DNA of 8,578 nucleotides from Treponema sp. GTDB lineage: Bacteria > Spirochaetota > Spirochaetia > Treponematales > Treponemataceae. The DNA is taken from contig JAFOTA010000101.1 in the NCBI GenBank assembly GCA_017421145.1, positions 1 to 8,578 on the forward strand, given 5' to 3'. Position numbers and translations under genes: made by a program. Shown here piece by piece: positions 6,184 through 8,578 of the stretch. The notes beneath the pieces are model-generated. The model made no database searches, was not told where the DNA came from, and worked only from the letters and a program-made list of their open reading frames with translations. Position 1 is the stretch's first letter, and every line of letters starts with the position of its first letter.

Positions 6184-6212
6184 TTGACCTTTCCTGTGCC
6201 ATGGTATATAAT
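6184..6212 (+). promoter_or_regulatory. ackA: Promoter for acetate kinase (rightward)
   Basis: TTGACC (6184-6189), a 17-base spacer and TATAAT (6207-6212) form the promoter. The start would be near 6219, leaving a leader of about 32 bases with AGGGG (6240-6244) six bases before the ATG. The -35 box is one base from the -35 box of the opposite promoter, so the two polymerases could compete for this site. Confidence 0.82.
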
Positions 6213-6250
6213 GAATCTGTTTTTCAATTTTTTTATCTTAGGGGCTTTTT

Positions 6251-7588
6251 ATGGCAATGGTGATTTTGACACTGAACTGCGGCTCGTCATCCGCGAAATA
6301 TCAGGTTTACGATTGGGATAACAAAGAAGTTATGGCAAACGGTGTGGTCGAGAGAATCGGAATTGACGGTTCATGCATCACGCACAAGGCGAAGGGAAAG
6401 AAAACTGAAATCGAATCTCCATGCCCGACTCACAAGGAAGCGATTGAGCTTATCATAAAGGAGATTACGGATCCCGAGGTCGGAGTGATTAAATCAATGG
6501 ACGAAATCGGGGCTGTCGGACACCGCGTTCTCCATGGCGGCGAAAAATTTACGAAATCAGTTTTGATTACGCCCGAGGTTCTTAACGGATTCCGCGACGT
6601 TATTGATTTGGGACCGCTCCACATGCCTGCGAACATCATGGGAATCGAGGCCGCGCAGAAAGTTATGCCGAACATTCCACATGCCGCAATCATGGACACA
6701 GCCTGGCACCAGACCATGCCGGAGGAAACTTTCCAGTACGCAATCCCACGCGAGTGGTATGAAAAATATGCTGCCCGCCGCTACGGTTTCCATGGAACTT
6801 CTTTCCTTTATACAGCAAAACGTGCCGCGGTTCTTCTGCACAAGGACCCGAAGGACACGAACCTCATAATCTGCCACATCGGAAACGGCTCATCAATGTG
6901 CGCTGTGAAAAACGGTGTGTGCTATGACACGTCCATGGGAATCACTCCGCTCGAAGGTCTTGTGATGGGAACACGCTCAGGAGATTTGGACCCGGCGCTT
7001 CCTTTCTACATCATGCGCAAAACTGGAATGTCTGCCGACGAGATGGACAAGGCCTTGAACAAAAAATGCGGATGCCTTGGAATCACCGGAAGATTCTCCG
7101 ACAGACGCGACATTGAAATTGAAGCCGCAAAGGGTGACAAGCTCTGCCAGCTTTCTATTGAAATGGAAGCACTCAGAATCAAGAAGTACATCGGTCAGTA
7201 CATGGCGGAACTTGGCCACGTGGATGCAATCGTCTGGACAGCCGGTGTTGGAGAGCGTGGTCCGATTACAAGAAGCAAGGCATGTTCAGGTCTTGAGAAT
7301 TACGGAATCAAAATCGACGCGCAGAAAAACGAATGGTCATTCACCGGAAACGCCGAGACCTGCATTTCAGCCGACGATTCAAAGACAAAGATTTTCGTAA
7401 TCCCGACGGACGAGGAGCTTGTAATGACAGAAGATGCCTACGCTCTGATGAAGGGAACCTACGACGTTCACACCAACTTTAAATATTCATTCCAGGATCC
7501 GGCCTACGTCAACAAGGCACGCGAGGATGGTCTGAAAAAGGATTTGGAAAAACGTCCGAACCTTGCCAAGGTTGTCGTGCGTCCGTAG
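6251..7588 (+). CDS. ackA: Acetate kinase
   Basis: Acetate kinase makes ATP and acetate from acetyl phosphate and ADP, the energy-yielding last step of acetate fermentation, in the cytoplasm. All main family signatures are present: [10 protein letters not shown] (8-17), HRVLHGGE (91-98), PLHMPANI (122-129), DTAWHQTMP (149-157), RRYGFHGTS (176-184), CHIGNGSS (208-215), and [13 protein letters not shown] (236-248). The catalytic residues correspond to Asn9, Arg92, His124, Asp149, His181, His209, Arg242 and Glu388. The usual Asn before that Glu is Asp387. At 445 residues it is longer than the usual 400-408, because about 33 extra residues (roughly 413-445, Lys/Arg/Asp-rich) follow the normal end. 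The ATG at 6251 follows AGGGG with six-base spacing. No phosphotransacetylase gene is adjacent. Codon use looks highly expressed: many C/G-ending codons compared with neighbours. Confidence 0.97.
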   Translation: MAMVILTLNCGSSSAKYQVYDWDNKEVMANGVVERIGIDGSCITHKAKGKKTEIESPCPTHKEAIELIIKEITDPEVGVIKSMDEIGAVGHRVLHGGEKFTKSVLITPEVLNGFRDVIDLGPLHMPANIMGIEAAQKVMPNIPHAAIMDTAWHQTMPEETFQYAIPREWYEKYAARRYGFHGTSFLYTAKRAAVLLHKDPKDTNLIICHIGNGSSMCAVKNGVCYDTSMGITPLEGLVMGTRSGDLDPALPFYIMRKTGMSADEMDKALNKKCGCLGITGRFSDRRDIEIEAAKGDKLCQLSIEMEALRIKKYIGQYMAELGHVDAIVWTAGVGERGPITRSKACSGLENYGIKIDAQKNEWSFTGNAETCISADDSKTKIFVIPTDEELVMTEDAYALMKGTYDVHTNFKYSFQDPAYVNKAREDGLKKDLEKRPNLAKVVVRP

Positions 7589-7598
7589 ATTTTTTAAT

Positions 7599-7625
7599 GC
7601 CGCCATGCTGATTCGGTGTGGCGGT
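7599..7625 (+). other. Stem-loop between ackA and apbE
   Basis: CCGCCA (7600-7605) pairs with TGGCGG (7619-7624). Weaker G-U-containing pairs extend it inward (7606-7609 with 7615-7618) to a 5-base loop, and one G-U pair extends it outward. The sequence after it, TTGATTTCC, is only a poor T-tract, so it is a weak terminator at best. It may instead partly end the ackA message or protect its 3' end. The only ribosome-site-like bases before the next gene (GGCGGT, 7620-7625) lie in its right arm. Confidence 0.5.
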
Positions 7626-7636
7626 TGATTTCCATA

Positions 7637-8578
7637 ATGAAAAAATTATTCCTGCTGATTTTTCCGCTCCTGTTGATTTCGGGATGCACAAAAAAAATGG
7701 AGTCTCCTTTTTCGGCTCAGTTTTTGGGTACGGCATGTTTTGTGAATGCTTTTGAACAGGGGAGCTCCAGTCTGTATTCAAAAATTTTCACCCGCCTTGA
7801 AGAGATTGATTCCAGGTTCAACGTCAACAATCCGCTTTCTGATTTGAGTCTCGTAAATTCATCTGCCGGTGAAAAATCTGTTCCCGTCCATGATGATGTT
7901 GCGTTCGTTCTTGAAACGGCTTTGTCGGTCGCAAAAAAAACGGAAGGTATTTTTGACCCAAGCATCGGACCGCTCGTAAACTTGTGGGGAATCAACACGG
8001 ACCATGCGAAAGTTCCGTCTCAGTCAGAAATTGATGAAGCTCTTTCACTTGTCGATTATACAAAAGTCGAAATTACGGAGGACGGAAATCAAAAAAAAGT
8101 CTTCCTCAAAAAAAAGGGAATGTCGCTGGACCTTGGTGGAATTGCAAAAGGTTATGCCGCCGATGAAGTTGCAAAAATTTTGTCCGAAGAAAAAATTGAT
8201 TGCGCCATAATCGATTTGGGCGGAAACATCTATGTGTGGGGAAAAAAGAAAAACGGTGCGCTTTGGAACGTGGGAATAAAAAATCCGTTTGACGAAAATG
8301 GTTCTCCCGCGCTTTTTTTGTCATGCAGCGAAAATCAGAGCGTCGTCACAAGCGGAGTCTATGAGCGCAATTTTGTTCAGGACGGAAAGCTCTACCACCA
8401 CATACTGAATCCAAAGACAGGATTTCCCGGAAACGACAGCTACAAAAGCGTCACGATAATCTCCGGCTCATCAATGGAAGCAGACGCATTGAGCACATCA
8501 GCATTTTTGCTCGGGCCGGAAAAATATTTTTCATTGTTTGACACACCGGCAATCTTCATTTCGGAAGACAGGACCGTG
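7637..8578 (+). CDS. apbE: FAD:protein FMN transferase lipoprotein, ApbE/Ftp family (3' end cut by window)
   Basis: The frame is open for 314 residues with no stop, so the C-terminus lies beyond the window; the family is usually 330-350 long. ApbE proteins attach FMN from FAD to Thr/Ser of exported redox proteins such as RnfG/NqrC, with Mg2+. The Treponema pallidum homologue TP0796 (Ftp) also hydrolyses FAD. Residues 1-17 are a lipoprotein signal: MKK, a hydrophobic core, then LISG-Cys17, placing the enzyme on the periplasmic side. Signatures: FDPSIGPLVNLWG (106-118), DLGGIAKGYAAD (165-176), DLGGNIYVWG (193-202), TSGVYERNF (238-246), YHHILNPKTG (253-262) and ADALSTSAF (282-290, metal-binding). 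The ATG at 7637 fits the signal peptide, but no good Shine-Dalgarno precedes it. It lies 48 bases after ackA in the same direction, so read-through is plausible; a poor TTGCCA-17-TAGATT (7563-7591) is the only promoter candidate. Confidence 0.95.
   Translation, partial: MKKLFLLIFPLLLISGCTKKMESPFSAQFLGTACFVNAFEQGSSSLYSKIFTRLEEIDSRFNVNNPLSDLSLVNSSAGEKSVPVHDDVAFVLETALSVAKKTEGIFDPSIGPLVNLWGINTDHAKVPSQSEIDEALSLVDYTKVEITEDGNQKKVFLKKKGMSLDLGGIAKGYAADEVAKILSEEKIDCAIIDLGGNIYVWGKKKNGALWNVGIKNPFDENGSPALFLSCSENQSVVTSGVYERNFVQDGKLYHHILNPKTGFPGNDSYKSVTIISGSSMEADALSTSAFLLGPEKYFSLFDTPAIFISEDRTV

Noticed and set aside
6430..6877. Antisense frames opposite acetate kinase
   Set aside because: Acetate kinase is intact and strongly conserved on the plus strand; codon bias alone opens the opposite frames.
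1..8578. Mobile element, phage, CRISPR array, tRNA, rRNA or riboswitch
   Set aside because: No transposase or integrase-like protein, no regularly spaced repeats, no cloverleaf, and no gap longer than 163 bases to hold a large leader RNA.

Overview
The window reads as ordinary chromosomal DNA from a spirochaete, most likely a Treponema. The guess rests on four things: AT-rich spacers with moderately GC-rich genes, an acetate kinase with a long C-terminal tail, an ApbE/Ftp-type flavin transferase with a lipoprotein signal, and small DUF4190-like membrane proteins. It is an inference from protein character; no rRNA or other phylogenetic marker is present. I found no mobile element, CRISPR array, tRNA or rRNA. 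Every gap between genes is shorter than 170 bases.

Layout. (1) 1-4134 is a leftward block. It starts with an ArsB/NhaD/SLC13-type permease (4134-2779), then a small Cys-rich four-helix membrane protein (2754-2380), then an Lgt-family membrane protein (2372-1617). These three are closely spaced (24 and 7 bases apart) and look like one operon. A strong internal promoter overlapping the Lgt stop codon then drives a biotin-dependent acyl-CoA carboxyltransferase (1553-57), which ends near a stem-loop at the window edge. (2) 4298-5533 is a rightward, highly diverged glutamate/dicarboxylate-symporter-fold protein. It has a near-consensus promoter placed so close that the mRNA may be leaderless, and ends with a textbook terminator. 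(3) 6126-5614 is a leftward DUF4190 membrane protein. It is divergent from (4) 6251-7588, acetate kinase. The two promoters stand back to back with their -35 boxes one base apart. (5) 7637 to the window end is an ApbE-family FAD:protein FMN transferase lipoprotein, cut off by the window edge.

How it fits together. Acetate kinase makes ATP from acetyl phosphate. The carboxyltransferase handles propionyl/methylmalonyl-type CoA esters. The two transporters would move organic or inorganic anions. ApbE would flavinylate exported redox proteins such as Rnf/Nqr subunits. This suits a fermentative anaerobe that couples acyl-CoA chemistry to ion gradients, but that joint picture is inferred.

The most interesting signals are regulatory and residue-level. 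Four promoters all use a 17-base spacer; three share the -35 box TTGACC, and a TGGTATAATCCA core is repeated exactly at two of them. The symporter-like protein has lost the family's cation- and substrate-binding residues. The Lgt-like protein has Cys or Tyr where the enzyme normally has key Asn, Glu and His. I saw no clear evidence of a wholly new multi-gene system.
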